Below are positions 33,586 through 43,040 of a DNA stretch of 64,000 bases, in pieces. Every line of letters starts with the position of its first letter. Within the stretch, counting starts at the first letter, position 1. The DNA is from Opitutia bacterium. GTDB taxonomy: Bacteria; Verrucomicrobiota; Verrucomicrobiia; Opitutales; Opitutaceae. The stretch covers positions 992,001-1,056,000 of the forward strand of contig JACRHT010000017.1 in the NCBI GenBank assembly GCA_016217545.1. The letters run 5' to 3'. A program made the position numbers and the translations under genes. The notes below the pieces were generated by a model. That model searched no databases, was not told where the DNA came from, and saw only the letters and a program-made list of their open reading frames with translations.

Positions 33586-35097
33586 TCAACGGTTCAGCAG
33601 CCACGCCGACAGCGGTTGCTGGAAGAAACCGAGCAGCACCGTCACGAGCGCGAGGCTGGCGAGGAGCGCGGTGTTGATGAGTGACGGCTCCGTGGCCGGC
33701 ACCGGCGCGGGCGTCTCGCCCTCGGGGCGCCAAGTCTCGAACCACGCGGCCTTGATCCAGCCGAAGTAGTAATAGATCGAGATCACGACGCAGACGATCG
33801 CGATGGCGAGCAGCGTGTAGAGCTTGGCTTCGAACGCCGCCATGAACACGAGCAGCTTGCCCATGAATCCGGCGAGCGGCGGGATGCCGGCGAGCGAACC
33901 AACGCCGATCGCGAGCACGGCGGCGAGGAACGGCCGGTCCTTGGCGAGGCGATCGTAGCCGTCGAGGTCCTGCTGCGTGTCGTCGTCGCCCGCGAGGTGC
34001 GCCATGACGCCGAACACCGCCATCGAGGCGAACATGTAGGTGAAGAGATAGAACCACACCGCGCCGCTGGCCCAAGGCACCGTGATCGACGCCGTGACGC
34101 CGAGGAGGAGGAAGCCGGCGTGTGAGATGCCGGAGAGGCCCATCAGGCGCTTCGTGTTGCGCTGAGAAAGCGCGGAAATGTTGCCGAAAAGAAGTGTCGC
34201 CGCCGCGAGCGTTGAGAGCACCGGCACGAGGATGTTCTGGAGCGGCGCGAAGACGTTGTGCACCAGCGTGAGCAGCACGGCAAAACCGGCGGCTTTCGAA
34301 CCGACCGCCAGGAACGCGGTGACCGGCGTGGGCGCGCCCTGATAGACGTCCGGGATCCAGATCTGGAACGGAAATGCGCCGATCTTGAAGCCGACGCCGC
34401 TGAGAACGAGCAGCGCGCCGAGGATGCCGAGGAAGTTGTCGGGATTCTTCGCGAGGAAGTCGGCCACGACATCGAACTCGAAGCCCGTGTGGACCACGCC
34501 GCCCGCCTCGACGCGACCGACGGCGCCGTAAAGCATGACGATGCCGAAGAGCATGATCGCGGAGCTGAGCGCGCCGGTGACGAGATACTTCAGGCCGGCC
34601 TCGAGCGTGAGGGCGTTATCGCGGAAGTAGGAGACGAGGATGTAGAAGCCGATCGTGATCGTCTCGAGGGCGACGAAGAACATCACGAAGTGGTTGCTCT
34701 GGACGAGCAGCATCATCGCGGCGGTGATGACCAGCACGATGGCGTAGAATTCCACCCTAGGCATCTTGCTGCGCGGCAGCACGACGCTGGCGATGGAGCA
34801 CACGAGCAGGCTGGACACCGTGAAGAACACGCGCGCGACCTGGCCGGGCAAATTATGGTGCAGAAGTCCCGCGAAGGTGTCCCGGTTCATCCAAGCCGTG
34901 TCGAAATTCCGGATCAACCCGACCAGGACCGCCAGCAGCGCCATGGCCGCAGTCGTCGGGATATAGCGGTGCTGGCTCTTCGGGAGCACGATTTCGAGCG
35001 CGAGAAGACCGAGCGCCGCGCAGGCGAGGATCAGCTCGGGAAAGATCGCCGCCCACTGATTCGATTCGGCGGCGGCTTGAAGAAGTTCGGTCGACAT
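33586..35097 (-). CDS. nuoN: NADH-quinone oxidoreductase subunit N
   Basis: 503 aa, about 14 membrane helices, antiporter-like proton-pumping subunit of complex I. Typical Proton_antipo_M segments are ITIGFYILVSYFRDNALTLE, GALLVLSGVGFKIGAFPFQI (key Lys), WIPDVYQGAPTPVTAFLAVG and RLMGLSGISHAGFLLLGVTA. It is last of the operon, 12 bp behind nuoM. Confidence 0.96.
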   Translation of the reverse strand: MSTELLQAAAESNQWAAIFPELILACAALGLLALEIVLPKSQHRYIPTTAAMALLAVLVGLIRNFDTAWMNRDTFAGLLHHNLPGQVARVFFTVSSLLVCSIASVVLPRSKMPRVEFYAIVLVITAAMMLLVQSNHFVMFFVALETITIGFYILVSYFRDNALTLEAGLKYLVTGALSSAIMLFGIVMLYGAVGRVEAGGVVHTGFEFDVVADFLAKNPDNFLGILGALLVLSGVGFKIGAFPFQIWIPDVYQGAPTPVTAFLAVGSKAAGFAVLLTLVHNVFAPLQNILVPVLSTLAAATLLFGNISALSQRNTKRLMGLSGISHAGFLLLGVTASITVPWASGAVWFYLFTYMFASMAVFGVMAHLAGDDDTQQDLDGYDRLAKDRPFLAAVLAIGVGSLAGIPPLAGFMGKLLVFMAAFEAKLYTLLAIAIVCVVISIYYYFGWIKAAWFETWRPEGETPAPVPATEPSLINTALLASLALVTVLLGFFQQPLSAWLLNR

Positions 35098-35109
35098 GGC
35101 GGCGGAAAA

Positions 35110-36636
35110 TCAGCGGGAGGAAACGTTGCGCACGACGGCGGGAGCGGGCGCGGTCAGCGCAGCGTTGGCGGCGGTCGAGATCGTCTTCGGCCAGAAGCCT
35201 ACGACGAGGAGCGCGACGAGGAGGATCAGCGCCGGCAGGCGCTCGCTCCAGGCGAGGTCGACTGCGGGATGCTTCGCGAGGACCGTGTTGAGGTGCTCCG
35301 TCGACGGCCCGAAGAACACGCGAGCCGCGGCGCGGAGCCCGTAGATGGCGGAGATGACGACGCCGGCGATCGCGACGGCGGTGAGCGCGGGCGAGAACTG
35401 CCAGAGCGAGACGAAGACGGTGAGCTCGCCCCAGAAGTTGGCGAAGCCCGGCAGGCCGATGCTGGCCATCGTGCCAGCGACGAAGAACGCGGCGAGGACG
35501 GGCGTCTTTTGCGCGAGGCCGCCCATTTCCGCCATGTCGAAGGTGTGCGTGCGGTGGTGGACACTGGTCGCGAGGAGGAACAGCAGCGCGACGGACAGGC
35601 CGTGCGCGACCATCAGCAGCACCACGCCGCCCGTGCCGATGACGGAGAGCGTCGCGATGCCGAGGAAGCAGTAGCCCATGTGCATGACCGAGCTGTAACC
35701 GAGCATCTGCTTGAGATCGCGCTGGGCGATGGTGACGAAGCCGATGACGAGCACGTTGCCGACGGCGGCGAGCACCGCGAGCGGCCAGGCCCAGGCTTGG
35801 GCGCCGGCGGGCAGCAGCGGCAGCGCGATCTGGATGAGGCCGTAGAGACCGAACTTCTTGAGCACGCCGGCGTGCAGCATCGCGGCGGACGACGGCGCGG
35901 CGCCGTAACCGAGCGGGGCCCACGTGTGCAGCGGCCAGAGGGAAACCAGCGTGCCGAAACCGAACATCAGGAGGCCGAAGATGTATTTCTGCGCCGTGAC
36001 GGAGAGAGGATTGGCGGCGAGTTCGGCGCGCAGGGTGACGAGGTCGAAGGATTCCGCGCCGCTCTTGGTGTAGATGGCGATGAGACCGATCAGCGAGAGC
36101 ATCGCGCCGACGGTGAGGTAGATCGTCATCTTCATCGCCGCGTAATTGCGGTCACGTCCGCCCCAAATGCCGACCATGATGAAGGTCGGGATCAGCGCGA
36201 GTTCGTGGAAGAAATAGAAGAAGAAGATGTCCACCGACGCGAACGTGCCGAGGAGGCCGCCCTGCATGACGAGCAGGAGCATCAGGTAGATTTTCAGGCG
36301 CTCGGCGTTCGAGCGCAGCGCGTAGATACCGGCGGCGAGACCGACAATGGCCGCGAGCATGAACATCGGCAGCGAAACGCCGTTGAGGCCGAGCTTCAGC
36401 GCGATGCCGAAGCCGCCCAGGCCGGTGTCGACCTTGCTCAGGAATTGGTAGGCGTTGCCGGCATCGGTCGGGAATTGTTTCCAGAGCCAGACGGCGATGA
36501 TCGCGGGCCAGATGAAGGCGATGGCGGCGAGCTTGGTCGCGAAGCGCTTCGGCAGGCCGAGGCCGATGGCCAGCGCGACGAGAAGCGGCGTGGCGATCGC
36601 GAGCTGCAGGAGAAGGGCGTTGGAGGAGGCGTCCAT
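35110..36636 (-). CDS. nuoM: NADH-quinone oxidoreductase subunit M
   Basis: 508 aa antiporter-like membrane subunit. Conserved parts are FFYFFHELALIPTFIMVGIW (catalytic Glu in HE), LLMFGFGTLVSLWPLHTWAP, LGYGAAPSSAAMLHAGVLKK and MLGYSSVMHMGYCFLGIATL. It lies between nuoL and nuoN. Confidence 0.96.
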   Translation of the reverse strand: MDASSNALLLQLAIATPLLVALAIGLGLPKRFATKLAAIAFIWPAIIAVWLWKQFPTDAGNAYQFLSKVDTGLGGFGIALKLGLNGVSLPMFMLAAIVGLAAGIYALRSNAERLKIYLMLLLVMQGGLLGTFASVDIFFFYFFHELALIPTFIMVGIWGGRDRNYAAMKMTIYLTVGAMLSLIGLIAIYTKSGAESFDLVTLRAELAANPLSVTAQKYIFGLLMFGFGTLVSLWPLHTWAPLGYGAAPSSAAMLHAGVLKKFGLYGLIQIALPLLPAGAQAWAWPLAVLAAVGNVLVIGFVTIAQRDLKQMLGYSSVMHMGYCFLGIATLSVIGTGGVVLLMVAHGLSVALLFLLATSVHHRTHTFDMAEMGGLAQKTPVLAAFFVAGTMASIGLPGFANFWGELTVFVSLWQFSPALTAVAIAGVVISAIYGLRAAARVFFGPSTEHLNTVLAKHPAVDLAWSERLPALILLVALLVVGFWPKTISTAANAALTAPAPAVVRNVSSR

Positions 36637-36645
36637 CGAAGTATT

Positions 36646-38529
36646 TTAGAAGATTCCCGCGGCGAAGCCCCAGAGGAGCACGGTGCCGAGCAGGAACCAG
36701 TAGACGTAAGCGTGCAGGCTGCCGACGTGCAGCGCGCGCACGCCAAGACCGACGAGGCCGACCAGACCCGCGCAACCGCGGATGATCAGGCCAGCGAGGA
36801 AGATTTGCTCGAGGAAGTTGATCAGCATCGCGAAGCGCTGCTGCACCTTCGCCACGTAGTAATCGTAGACCTTGTCGAAGGATTCCTTGAGTGCCACGAG
36901 GCCGCGGAAGGCGCCGCCGGCTTTTTCCTCGAGGGCGTCGGTCGCGGCTGTCGGATAGAAAGCCCACGCCGCGCCGGCGCCGATGACCATGACGGCGAGC
37001 GAAACCGCGAAGATGATCGTGTGGTCGGTGCCGTGCGCTTCGGGAATGAGGTGCGCGATCGGGCCGGCGAGTTTGCCGTAAATGGCTTGGTAGCCGCCGG
37101 AAATCGCGAGACCGGCGAGCAGCATCAGCGGCAGGGTCATGACGAGGCTGCTCTCGTGCGCGTGCTTCGCGTGGTCGGAGCGGGCTTCGCCGAAGAAGAC
37201 GATCTTCCACATGCGGACCATGTAGAACGAGGTCAGGATCGCGGTGAACGCGAGGGCGGCGAAGATCACGGTGTTCTTCTTGAAGGCGAGGTAGAGGATC
37301 GCGTCCTTGGAGAAGAAGCCGGCGAGGAACGGGAAGCCGATGATCGCCAGCACGCCGACGGTGAACGTGAGGAAGGTGATCGGCATGCTCTTGCGCAGGC
37401 CGCCCATCTGAAAGATGTCCTGCTCGTGATGGCAGCCGTGGATGACAGAGCCGGAGCCGAGGAAGAGCAGCGCCTTGAAGAAGGCGTGCGTCGTCAGGTG
37501 GAACATCGCAGCGCCGACGCCAGCGGCGATCACGACCTGGTGGACCTTGCCGCCCATTTCGTGCGACGTGACGAGCGAGCCGAGGCCGAACGCCGCGACC
37601 ATGTAGCCGAGTTGCGAGAGCGTGGAGTAAGCGAGGACCTTCTTGATGTCGCGCTGCACGACGGCGCAGAGCGCGGCGTAGACCGCCGTGACGGTGCCGA
37701 TGGCCGCGATGGCGTTCAGCGCCTCGGGGACCATCAGGAAATTGATCCGGCACAGCATGTAGATACCGGCCGCGACCATCGTGGCGGCGTGGATGAGCGC
37801 GGAGACGGGCGTCGGGCCTTCCATCGCGTCCGGGAGCCACACGTGGAGCGGCATCTGCGCGGACTTGCCCATCGCGCCGCAGAACAGGAGCAGCGGGATC
37901 GCGGCGGAGATCGCGTAGCCGTGCGAACCGGCCTTGAAGGCGAGGTCGTTGAGGTTGGTCGTGCCGAAGAGCCAGTAGGTCGCGACGATGCCGAGCAGGA
38001 AACCGAAGTCGCCCACGCGGTTGACGATGAAGGCCTTCTTCGAGGCGTCGGCCGCGGACTGCTTCTCGTGATAGTGGTTGATCAGCAGCCAGGAGCTGAA
38101 ACCGACGAGCTCCCAGAAAATGAAGATCATGAACAGCGAGTCCGCGACGACGATGCCGAGCATCGAGAACATGAACACCGACAGGCCGCCGAAGAAGCGG
38201 GCGCGCGCCGCGTCGTCGTGCATGTAGCCCATCGAGAACACGTGGATGAGGAACCCGACGAACCCGACGACGAAGAGCATGAGCCGCGCGAGGGCGTCGA
38301 TCTTGAAGCCGAGCGAGACGGAGAAACTGCCGAAGCGCAGCCACTCGAGCGAGGCGTTCACGTCGGTGCCGTTGAACACGAACTGCAGCGAGAGCGCGCA
38401 GATGATGGCGGCGGCAGCGACGGAGACCCATTGGGCGAGCGCACCCTGACGCCGCAGGAACAGCGCGATCAGCGTCGCGGACGCGAGCGGCGTGAGGAGC
38501 AGAAGGAGAGCGGACTGAACGGGAGACAT
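36646..38529 (-). CDS. nuoL: NADH-quinone oxidoreductase subunit L
   Basis: 627 aa, the largest antiporter-like subunit, with the long lateral helix at its C-terminus. Seen are FMIFIFWELVGFSSWLLINH (Glu), GKSAQMPLHVWLPDAMEGPT (Lys), VSALIHAATMVAAGIYMLCR and AYSTLSQLGYMVAAFGLGSL. ATG 38527-38529 follows the nuoK stop by one base. Confidence 0.96.
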   Translation of the reverse strand: MSPVQSALLLLLTPLASATLIALFLRRQGALAQWVSVAAAAIICALSLQFVFNGTDVNASLEWLRFGSFSVSLGFKIDALARLMLFVVGFVGFLIHVFSMGYMHDDAARARFFGGLSVFMFSMLGIVVADSLFMIFIFWELVGFSSWLLINHYHEKQSAADASKKAFIVNRVGDFGFLLGIVATYWLFGTTNLNDLAFKAGSHGYAISAAIPLLLFCGAMGKSAQMPLHVWLPDAMEGPTPVSALIHAATMVAAGIYMLCRINFLMVPEALNAIAAIGTVTAVYAALCAVVQRDIKKVLAYSTLSQLGYMVAAFGLGSLVTSHEMGGKVHQVVIAAGVGAAMFHLTTHAFFKALLFLGSGSVIHGCHHEQDIFQMGGLRKSMPITFLTFTVGVLAIIGFPFLAGFFSKDAILYLAFKKNTVIFAALAFTAILTSFYMVRMWKIVFFGEARSDHAKHAHESSLVMTLPLMLLAGLAISGGYQAIYGKLAGPIAHLIPEAHGTDHTIIFAVSLAVMVIGAGAAWAFYPTAATDALEEKAGGAFRGLVALKESFDKVYDYYVAKVQQRFAMLINFLEQIFLAGLIIRGCAGLVGLVGLGVRALHVGSLHAYVYWFLLGTVLLWGFAAGIF

Positions 38530-38530
38530 G

Positions 38531-38830
38531 TCAGTTCTTGAGCGCGGACAGTTCCTCCACTTGCACCGTGTGGCGCTTGCGGAAGAGGGCGACGATGATG
38601 GCGAGGCCGACGGCGACCTCAGCCGCCGCGATCGTCAGGATGAAGAAAACGAAGACCGAACCGTCGAGCGTGCCGTTGAAGCGCGAGAACGCGACGAGCG
38701 CGAGGGTCGAGGCAAGCAGCATGAGCTCGAGGCACATGTAGATCACGAGCGTGTTCTTGCGGAGCAGCACGCCGATGAAGCCGATGACGAACAGCAGCAG
38801 GCTGATCAGGATGTAGGCGTTGAGGCTCAT
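38531..38830 (-). CDS. nuoK: NADH-quinone oxidoreductase subunit K
   Basis: 99 aa, three membrane helices ([20 protein letters not shown], then [20 protein letters not shown] with the conserved Glu, and [20 protein letters not shown] with a second Glu). Start ATG 38828-38830. The frame stays open upstream, but that stretch is repeat DNA between nuoJ and nuoK. Confidence 0.95.
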   Translation of the reverse strand: MSLNAYILISLLLFVIGFIGVLLRKNTLVIYMCLELMLLASTLALVAFSRFNGTLDGSVFVFFILTIAAAEVAVGLAIIVALFRKRHTVQVEELSALKN

Positions 38831-38837
38831 GCGGGAA

Positions 38838-38934
38838 AGTAGCGGGTAGTGAGTAGCGGGTAGCGAGTAGAAGGCAGCGAGGCAGAACATCCGCGTTTGG
38901 GATGCTCGCTACTCGCTACTCGATGCTCGCTACT
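38838..38934. repeat. TAGCGAG-type inverted repeat inside the nuo operon
   Basis: Left arm 38838-38870 is made of AGTAGCGGGTAG and GAGTAGCGGG units. Right arm 38901-38934 is made of CTCGCTACT units in inverse orientation. It fills the 112-bp gap between nuoJ and nuoK, the only large gap among the back-to-back genes nuoF-nuoN. Confidence 0.7.
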
Positions 38935-38942
38935 GTTCTGGT

Positions 38943-39449
38943 TCATTTCGCGTCCTCCACGGGGGCGAATTTCTTCGAGAGCACGATGACGCCGAGCATG
39001 GCGATCAGGAGCATGAAGCCGACGACCTGCACCGGCAGGAGGTAAGTGGTGAAAAGTTGTTCGGCGTAGTTCTTCAGCGTCGGCGCCGGGCCGACCGGCG
39101 CAGCGGACGAGAGCATCACGCGGTGCGAGAGCGAATAGACGCCGAGTAGCAGCAGCGCGCCGCCGACGGTCGAGGCGAGGATGCTGAGTTTCTTGAAGGG
39201 CTTCAGGCTCTCCGGCCGCGTGTCGAGCAGCATGATGATGAAGAGGAACAGCGCCACGACCGCGCCCGCGTAGACGAGCAGGAGCACGAAGGCTAGCAGC
39301 GCGGCGTCGAGCATGACGAAGAGTCCGGCCATGCCGACGAGCGAGAGCAGCAGGAACATCGCACCGTTTACCGGGTTCTTGTTCACCACCACGAGCGCCG
39401 CGCAGACGACGGTCAGGAAGGCGAAGATGTAGAAGAGCAGGTTGGCCAT
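38943..39449 (-). CDS. nuoJ: NADH-quinone oxidoreductase subunit J
   Basis: 168 aa, five hydrophobic segments, beginning LLFYIFAFLTVVCAALVVVN and with the conserved LLVYAGAVVALFLFIIMLL helix. Membrane-arm subunit near the quinone site. The gene is separated from nuoI by 3 bp and from nuoK by a repeat-filled gap. Confidence 0.94.
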   Translation of the reverse strand: MANLLFYIFAFLTVVCAALVVVNKNPVNGAMFLLLSLVGMAGLFVMLDAALLAFVLLLVYAGAVVALFLFIIMLLDTRPESLKPFKKLSILASTVGGALLLLGVYSLSHRVMLSSAAPVGPAPTLKNYAEQLFTTYLLPVQVVGFMLLIAMLGVIVLSKKFAPVEDAK

Positions 39450-39452
39450 GGC

Positions 39453-39992
39453 TTAGTGGTGGGCGTTGCCGCGCTGTTCGGCGGCCTTCTTCTTGTCCCA
39501 CTTGAAATGTTGGTCGGGCAACGTGCCGCCGAGTTCGTAGAGACGCTCCTTGTTGTTGACCATCTCCTCGCGCGTGTAGCCGGACATCGAGTATTGGTTC
39601 TGCAGCCAGATCGCCTCCTCGGGGCAGACTTCCTGGCACAGGCCGCAGTAGATGCAGCGCAGCATGTCGATGTCGAAGGCCTTGGGGCCCTTCTCGACGT
39701 GCGCGTTCGCGGCGTCGGGCGGGATCTCACCGGGCGTGATGCGGATGGCCTTGGGCGGGCAGACGAATTCGCAGAGCTGGCAGGAGACGCATTTTTCGCG
39801 GCCGTTCGGATCCTTCACCAGCGTGGGCACGCCGCGGTAACCGGGCGGGATGGCGGGACGCTGCTCCGGATACTCCATCGTCACGTTCGGCGCGAAGAAG
39901 TGCTTGAGCGTGGTCTTCATGCCCGCGAGGACCTGCGGGATGTAGAGGCGCTCGGAGAGCGAGAGAGGTTTGCGTTCGACGACGTAAGCCAT
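39453..39992 (-). CDS. nuoI: NADH-quinone oxidoreductase subunit I
   Basis: 179 aa peripheral subunit holding clusters N6a and N6b. It has two 4Fe-4S ferredoxin motifs: CVSCQLCEFVCPPKAI and CIYCGLCQEVCPEEAI. A C-terminal tail (DQHFKWDKKKAAEQRG) follows. It lies 12 bp behind nuoH. Confidence 0.96.
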   Translation of the reverse strand: MAYVVERKPLSLSERLYIPQVLAGMKTTLKHFFAPNVTMEYPEQRPAIPPGYRGVPTLVKDPNGREKCVSCQLCEFVCPPKAIRITPGEIPPDAANAHVEKGPKAFDIDMLRCIYCGLCQEVCPEEAIWLQNQYSMSGYTREEMVNNKERLYELGGTLPDQHFKWDKKKAAEQRGNAHH

Positions 39993-40004
39993 GCGCGGAA
40001 AGGG

Positions 40005-41246
40005 TCAGAGGGCGGCCCGGCTCTGCGGGCGGAGGATGGCGAAGAGCGCCACGATCGTGGCGAGAGCGAGCGCGACCCATGCCGCGACGCCGAGGTGGAG
40101 TTCGATGATGGCGATGGCCGCCGCGTAGAAAATCAGGTTGCCGATCGCGAGCGGGAGCAGCTTCTGCCAACCGAGCTTCATCACCTGATCGTAGCGGAAG
40201 CGCGGGACGGTCCAGCGGACCCACATGAACACGAAGATGAAGAACAGCACCTTCACGAGGAAGACGACGATCGAGGCGATGCCGAAGAGGATCGGGTGGT
40301 TGCCCGCGACGCCCATCCAGCCGAGGACCTTCTCGAGCGGGAGCCAGGGCAGCGGATTCCAGCCGCCGAGGAACAGCAGCACGAACACGCCGGAGCCGAC
40401 GATCATGTGCGCGTATTCCGCGACGAAGAAGAGGCCCCACTTGAACGCGCCGTATTCGGTGTGGAAGCCGCCGACGAGGTCGGCCTCGCCCTCGGCCATG
40501 TCGAACGGCAGGCGGTTCGTCTCGGCGAAGAGCGAGACGAGGAACACGACCGCCGAGACCGGCATCAGGAAGAAGAACCACGTGCCGCCGAGGAGGCCGG
40601 GCTGACTCTGGTATTGGACGACGTTGAAGAGGCTGAGCGAGCCGTTCGTGCCGGGAGCGTTAATCCAGAGGAAAACCGGCAGCACGGAGAGCGTCATCGA
40701 AAGCTCGTAGGAGATGAGCTGCGCCGAAGCACGGACACCGCCGAGGAAGGGATACTTCGAGTTCGAGGCCCAGCCGGCGATGATGAGCGAGTAGACGCCG
40801 AGCGAGGAGACGGCGAACACCGCGAGGATGCCGACGTCGAGATTGGCGAGCACGAGCGGAACGAGTTCGCCCTCACCGTTCAGGTAGGCGCCGAACGGCA
40901 CCGCGGTGACGGTCGTGAGCGCGGGAATCATCGCGAGGATCGGCGCGGCGACGAAGTAGACCTTGTTCACGTGGCCGGGCAGCGCGTCCTCCTTGAAGAG
41001 CATCTTCAAGCCGTCGGCCATGAGGTGAAACACGCCGAGGCGTTGCAGGAACGGTCCGAGCACGGGCACCCAGCGGAACCAGATCGGGAGCGCGCGGTTC
41101 GGGCCGGGGCGGCCCTGCATCGCGGCGGAGATCTTGCGCTCCGCGAGCGAGCCGATGCCGCCGAGCGGGAAAATCACGAGCACCACCGCGATGCCCTTGA
41201 GGAAGAGCTGCACGGCCGGGTGGAGGTTTTGCCAGAATTCAACCAT
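40005..41246 (-). CDS. nuoH: NADH-quinone oxidoreductase subunit H
   Basis: 413 aa, about eight helices, forms the quinone chamber with NuoB and NuoD. Signatures are ERKISAAMQGRPGPNRA, YSLIIAGWASNSKYPFLGGV and SLFAETNRLPFDMAEGEADL followed by VGGFHTEYGAFKWGLFF. The gene lies 6 bp behind nuoG. Confidence 0.96.
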   Translation of the reverse strand: MVEFWQNLHPAVQLFLKGIAVVLVIFPLGGIGSLAERKISAAMQGRPGPNRALPIWFRWVPVLGPFLQRLGVFHLMADGLKMLFKEDALPGHVNKVYFVAAPILAMIPALTTVTAVPFGAYLNGEGELVPLVLANLDVGILAVFAVSSLGVYSLIIAGWASNSKYPFLGGVRASAQLISYELSMTLSVLPVFLWINAPGTNGSLSLFNVVQYQSQPGLLGGTWFFFLMPVSAVVFLVSLFAETNRLPFDMAEGEADLVGGFHTEYGAFKWGLFFVAEYAHMIVGSGVFVLLFLGGWNPLPWLPLEKVLGWMGVAGNHPILFGIASIVVFLVKVLFFIFVFMWVRWTVPRFRYDQVMKLGWQKLLPLAIGNLIFYAAAIAIIELHLGVAAWVALALATIVALFAILRPQSRAAL

Positions 41247-41252
41247 GGCGCA

Positions 41253-43028
41253 TCAGGCGTTGGCGGCCGCGGGGACGGCGGCGGGTTTGAAGTGGAGCGT
41301 CTCGCCTTCGACGAAGGGCAGACCAGCCCACGCGGCGCTGTCGAGCAGCGTGCCGGTGGCGGGGATTTTCGCGTAGCTGAGGCCGGCGAGCGCCGGAACT
41401 TCCGCGGCGAGCGTGGCCCAGAGGCCGGCGAGATCGGACGAGAGAGCGCCAGCGCCGACCGCGGCAGCGAGGTTGGCGAGCGTGACGAGATCGTCGGCGA
41501 GGCCTTCGGGACCGGGGACGGCCTTGGTGAACTTCTGCAGACGGAACTGCTGGTTCACGAAGGTGCCGGACTTTTCGAAAACGGTGAGCGTCGGGAGGAC
41601 GACCTTCGCGGCGGCGCTCGTGGCGTTCTTGTGCGAGCCGAGGTAGATCACGGAGACCTTCGCGAGTTGCGCGGCGGTGAGACCGGCGGCGGCGAGGTCT
41701 TCGTTGACCGCGACGACGGTCTTCACCTTGCCGGCGTCAATGTCGGCCGCGAGCTGCTGCAAACCACCGAGACGGACATCCGTTGTAGCCGGGGTCGCTG
41801 ACCCCGGTCGGCCGGGCTCACCGAGCCCGGCTACAGTCGGGAGCGCGGAGATGAGGCCGGTGACGAGCGCGCCGCGGACGTTCGGGTTGCGGTCGGCGGA
41901 GAGGAGGATGCCGTCACCCTTCCCCACCCGGCTGATGAGCGCGACCGACGCCTTGAGCGCGGCGGCGAGTTTCTTGGTGAGGAATTGTTCTTCGACGGAG
42001 CTGCGACCGGAGCCGACGACGGCGACGGAGCCGGCGCGGAGCAGATCGGCGGCGGCTTTCATCGCCATCTCGTAGGCGGAGGTGCCGCCGTTGATGGAGG
42101 CGACGAGGAGGCGGTCCTCGCTGCGCACCTGCTTGTAGAGGAGGCGGCCGGAGTCGGTCATCCAGGTGTCGTTCACGGCGTCGTTCCGGCGCGGCGTGAT
42201 GCGGTAGAGAATGCCTTCGCGCGACCACACGGTCGTGTTGGCGCCGACGGACGACTCGGTGTCGATGCTCGGGGTTTCCTTGAGAAACCACACGCGCATC
42301 TTGAAGCGGAAATCGGTCGAGGTGAGCGCGCCGACGGGGCAGATGTCGACGGTGTTGAGCGAGTAGTTGTTCTCGAGCTTCTTGCCCGGGTAGCACGTGA
42401 GCGTGCTGTAGCTGCCGCGGTCGATGAAGCCGAGGACGTCGTCTTTCGCGACCTCCTTCGAGAAGCGGATGCAGCGCGAGCAGAGGATGCAGCGCTCGTC
42501 GTCGAGCGTGACGCGCGGTCCGAGCTGCGTGCGCTTCGGTTTCACGTTCTTGTTCTCGACGAAGCGCGAGTAGCCGCGGCCGTAGGCGGTGGAGTGTTCC
42601 TGGAGTTTGCACTCACCGGCTTGGTCGCAGATCGGGCAATCGAGCGGGTGATTGATGAGGAGGAACTCGGTCACGCCCTCGCGGCACTCCTTCACCATCG
42701 GCGTGTTGGTGCGGATGTGCAGGCCGGGCGCGGCGTTCGTCGCGCAACCGATTTGGGCGCGCGGCATCCAGTTGACCTTCTGCTTGCCGGTGGCCGGGTC
42801 CATGACCGGCGCCTTCGTGGCGGGATCGACGGCCGGCATGCCCATTTCGATGAGACACATGCGGCAATTGCCGACGACGCTCAGCTTTGGGTGGTAGCAG
42901 TAATGCGGGATCTCGATGCCGAGGAGCTTGGCAGCCTCGATGACGTTCGTGCCCTTCGGCACGGCGATGTCCTTGCCGTCGATGTTGACGGTGACGAGGT
43001 CGGCAGGTTTGGCGGGAGCGGAAGACAT
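41253..43028 (-). CDS. nuoG: NADH-quinone oxidoreductase subunit G (with repeat-derived insertion)
   Basis: 591 aa. The N-terminus has the 2Fe-2S and 4Fe-4S ligands (EIPHYCYHPKLSVVGNCRMC, CPICDQAGECKLQEHS, RCILCSRCIRF and TVDICPVGAL). A shortened molybdopterin-oxidoreductase-like part follows, well below the ~900 residues of E. coli NuoG. At 41784-41835 an interspersed palindrome lies inside the reading frame and encodes a Gly/Pro/Ala-rich stretch (VAGLGEPGRPGSATPATT), presumably a surface loop. The frame is intact across it. Confidence 0.94.
   Translation of the reverse strand: MSSAPAKPADLVTVNIDGKDIAVPKGTNVIEAAKLLGIEIPHYCYHPKLSVVGNCRMCLIEMGMPAVDPATKAPVMDPATGKQKVNWMPRAQIGCATNAAPGLHIRTNTPMVKECREGVTEFLLINHPLDCPICDQAGECKLQEHSTAYGRGYSRFVENKNVKPKRTQLGPRVTLDDERCILCSRCIRFSKEVAKDDVLGFIDRGSYSTLTCYPGKKLENNYSLNTVDICPVGALTSTDFRFKMRVWFLKETPSIDTESSVGANTTVWSREGILYRITPRRNDAVNDTWMTDSGRLLYKQVRSEDRLLVASINGGTSAYEMAMKAAADLLRAGSVAVVGSGRSSVEEQFLTKKLAAALKASVALISRVGKGDGILLSADRNPNVRGALVTGLISALPTVAGLGEPGRPGSATPATTDVRLGGLQQLAADIDAGKVKTVVAVNEDLAAAGLTAAQLAKVSVIYLGSHKNATSAAAKVVLPTLTVFEKSGTFVNQQFRLQKFTKAVPGPEGLADDLVTLANLAAAVGAGALSSDLAGLWATLAAEVPALAGLSYAKIPATGTLLDSAAWAGLPFVEGETLHFKPAAVPAAANA
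41784..41835. repeat. 52-bp palindromic repeat embedded in-frame in nuoG
   Basis: Arms of 24 nt, beginning TGTAGCCGGG and ending CCCGGCTACA, match in inverse orientation at 21 of 24 positions around a 4-nt centre. Its symmetry and GTAGCC ends are those of an intergenic interspersed repeat, but here it is translated. Confidence 0.8.
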
Positions 43029-43040
43029 CTCGGAAAAGGC

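Noticed and set aside
34258-38541. A 1,427-codon open frame on the + strand opposite nuoL-nuoN
   Set aside because: It is rich in Glu, Arg, Asp and His with no domain, and lies exactly antisense to three genuine membrane-subunit genes. High GC makes such antisense frames common here; the same applies to long + frames at 39456-41801 and 41985-45338.
38943-38985. Frameshift between nuoJ and nuoK caused by the repeat
   Set aside because: Both genes have intact starts and stops; the repeat lies entirely between them.
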